Assembly (NCBI GenBank): GCA_050955045.1
Contig: JBPBQV010000003.1
Location: forward strand, 1 to 64,000
Length of the DNA: 64,000 bases
Reading direction: 5' to 3'
Source of the DNA: Mucilaginibacter_A sp050955045
GTDB taxonomy: Bacteria > Bacteroidota > Bacteroidia > Sphingobacteriales > Sphingobacteriaceae
Shown: piece by piece, positions 62,451-64,000 of the stretch
Position numbering within the stretch: position 1 is the first letter of the stretch
Layout: each line of letters starts with the position of its first letter
The notes under the pieces: generated by a model
What the model was told of the DNA's origin: nothing
Database searches by the model: none
What the model saw: the letters and a program-made list of their open reading frames with translations, nothing else
Made by a program: the position numbers and the translations under genes

Positions 62451-63029
62451 ATGAAAAAACTTATACTTTTCGCTCTTACTGCATTCACATTAGTAAGCTG
62501 CAAAAAAGCAGACATAGGAAGTTCCTCATTTTCAGATAAAGCAACAGCGTATGCGCCGTTAAATATTAAAACCACTGGCCAGGTTGTAAAAATGGCGGTT
62601 GCAGGCAGCGTATTAAATATGGTTTTCAACGAAGATGTAACGCTAATTTTAGATTCCTCCAAATTAGCGCAAAACTTCGATGTTCATTTAAAAGAAGATT
62701 TAAGCACAACACAATTAAACTATTATCATTATCATTCTGTAACCAAAAGCGGCGTTAAAACAACAGATTGGGTTGATGATAACCTGGACAATATTGTTTT
62801 ACACAGCAGCAAAGACACAGTAATTAACAAACAAATTTTTGTAATCAAAAGAATCATCCGTTCGTTGATTTATCAACAAAATTACAGTTCAGCCGCAGAA
62901 GCTACCAAAGCACTAAACAATTTATTAAAACAAACCGACATCCTTACTTTCACTTCTTATTATACACCGCAAGAATCTGGTGTTGCAGTTACTGCTAACA
63001 CTGCAAAACTTACTTATGTGCAGATGTAA
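62451..63029 (+). CDS. Lipoprotein of unknown function
   Basis: 192 residues. Signal peptide and lipobox (TLVSCKKAD, Cys at about 17) predict anchoring in the cell envelope. The rest is mixed alpha/beta with no recognised domain; it contains TKALNNLLKQTDILTFTSYYTPQ. Single gene with its own terminator. Confidence 0.72.
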   Translation: MKKLILFALTAFTLVSCKKADIGSSSFSDKATAYAPLNIKTTGQVVKMAVAGSVLNMVFNEDVTLILDSSKLAQNFDVHLKEDLSTTQLNYYHYHSVTKSGVKTTDWVDDNLDNIVLHSSKDTVINKQIFVIKRIIRSLIYQQNYSSAAEATKALNNLLKQTDILTFTSYYTPQESGVAVTANTAKLTYVQM

Positions 63030-63117
63030 TCGAATTAGTATTCGAGCTCAATTTTTGAAAAGGATAACGCTGTCATACAATTTAAAAGTGTTTATTTAAT
63101 TTTATTAATTCCCAAAG

Positions 63118-63145
63118 AAAGAAGGCAGTGTAAACCGCCTTCTTT
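63118..63145 (+). terminator. Terminator after the lipoprotein gene
   Basis: 9-bp stem AAAGAAGGC / GCCTTCTTT with a 10-base loop and T-rich downstream sequence. Confidence 0.8.
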
Positions 63146-63232
63146 TGTTTTGTGTTTTTCTTCCAAACATGGATATCAAAAGTTGAAAAATATCTAAACA
63201 TGTTCTTGATAATCACCAGAAATCATTTAATA

Positions 63233-63240
63233 TAAATTTG
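63233..63240 (+). promoter_or_regulatory. -7 element for the LuxR-type gene
   Basis: TAAATTTG followed by CA fits TAnnTTTG; TTG at 63206-63208 is a loose -33 element with 24-base spacing. It is 112 bases before the start codon. Nothing else was seen in the 322-base gap. Confidence 0.45.
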
Positions 63241-63351
63241 CATTACCAAAAATAATTCTGCAATATTATATTTCTATTTAAAAAATACTTCTAAAGGTTA
63301 AATTTCTTGATTACCGTATTGATTTCCATGTTTTTATAATTATTTATAATC

Positions 63352-64000
63352 ATGATATCTGCACCAAACCTTCGTCAAAATCAATTGGAAAACGACTGTA
63401 AAGCCCAGTTTTTTTCCGTTGACCATCAGCTCAAAAAAGGATTATTTACCATTCAGGATATTGGAGATTATATTCCCGGTAATTTAATGGTACACGATAT
63501 CAGCACCAATACCAATATTTATATGAATAAAAGCGGCTGCAATATTCTGAAACACAGCCGGGAAGAATTGCAGGCTTTAGGACCGGAATATTTTAACAGG
63601 TTTTTCCCGAAAGAAGAAATAAAGTTTTTAAATCAAGGCTTGGAACAGTTTATAAATCAAAATGATCATACAGCCGTCCATTCTTTTCTGCAGCGCGTAC
63701 GGCCGAATGATCAAGTTGATTACAAATGGTATTTTACAAGTTCAAAACTTTGCTGTTTAGAAGATACTACAAATACAAGTAGGATCATGCACTTAGCTGT
63801 AGAAGCCAATACTTTGAATAATTTGGGTAACAAGCTGAACCGGATTTTTGAAGAAAATATTTTCATCACCCAAAATTACCGCAAGTTTAATTTGCTAACC
63901 AAACGCGAAAAAGAACTGATTAAACTAATTGCACTTGGAAACAGCAGCCAAGATATTGCTGATTTACTTTTTATCAGCAAACATACAGTAAACAATCACC
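63352..64000 (+). CDS. LuxR-type transcriptional regulator, 5' part
   Basis: Runs off the right edge after 216 codons. The N-terminal region (MVHDISTNTNIYMNKSGCNILKHSREELQAL) looks like a PAS-type sensor. It is followed by the start of a GerE/LuxR helix-turn-helix: LTKREKELIKLIALGNSSQDIADLLFISKHTVNNH, with the invariant Glu, Gly and Val. The remaining recognition-helix end is cut off. No receiver domain, so it is likely a one-component regulator; stimulus unknown. Confidence 0.85.
   Translation, partial: MISAPNLRQNQLENDCKAQFFSVDHQLKKGLFTIQDIGDYIPGNLMVHDISTNTNIYMNKSGCNILKHSREELQALGPEYFNRFFPKEEIKFLNQGLEQFINQNDHTAVHSFLQRVRPNDQVDYKWYFTSSKLCCLEDTTNTSRIMHLAVEANTLNNLGNKLNRIFEENIFITQNYRKFNLLTKREKELIKLIALGNSSQDIADLLFISKHTVNNH

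Overview
The window is chromosomal DNA of a member of the Bacteroidota. The evidence is a type IX secretion/gliding C-terminal domain protein, a carboxypeptidase-regulatory-domain TonB receptor, a GH92 mannosidase, the pyrG-yidC pair, and Bacteroidota-style TAnnTTTG promoter elements in front of several genes. DNA is AT-rich and intergenic spaces are mostly short. I cannot place it confidently below phylum; Cytophagales or Sphingobacteriales would both fit. No tRNA, rRNA, CRISPR array, phage or IS transposase was seen.

Layout. 1-4163: end of an SDR dehydrogenase, then a tight run PASTA protein - rhodanese - mltG - thioesterase - YihY membrane protein. 4164-8690: a dispersed palindromic repeat, a fatty-acid desaturase, two SGNH esterases, and a CLC-type fluoride/proton antiporter with a recognisable fluoride riboswitch in its leader. 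8685-17325: a large T9SS-sorted surface protein, a tolC-acrA-acrB efflux operon and an SMR transporter. 17369-23953: FAD-linked oxidase with folB, bestrophin, lysA (carrying an in-frame low-complexity repeat insertion), an Omp85 protein, a START-like protein and a truncated PAS/histidine-kinase-like protein. 24206-31329: a lipoprotein glycosidase, guaB, an M3 peptidase, YitT and an HD hydrolase. 31811-45332: TonB receptor, TsaC/YciO protein, pyrG, yidC, a Phd-PIN toxin-antitoxin pair, an S9 peptidase, a glycosyltransferase and a frameshifted LD-carboxypeptidase. 45503-53803: GH92 mannosidase, PBP1A and a giant metallopeptidase-like/beta-propeller/beta-barrel protein. 53972-58571: small accessory genes, including a second toxin-antitoxin locus whose PIN toxin is interrupted by an amber codon, and an AraC regulator with a TetX-like monooxygenase. 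58685-64000: two glycosyltransferases, a PNPOx-like protein, a DUF4112 protein, a small lipoprotein and the start of a LuxR-type regulator.

The most unusual signal is not a gene. A 12-bp motif, TAAAA(AC or GA)AGYAT, usually preceded by GR, occurs about 39 times by hand scan, on both strands. It lies mostly between genes, but also inside many coding sequences, and sometimes forms inverted pairs at gene ends. The density (about one per 1.6 kb), lack of strand bias and hairpin pairs at transcript ends resemble DNA-uptake sequences of naturally transformable bacteria. I know of no such sequence described for this phylum. Other points worth checking are the riboswitch's apparent start-codon switch, the repeat inserted in lysA, and a 17-bp hairpin that ends on the A of a lipoprotein start codon.
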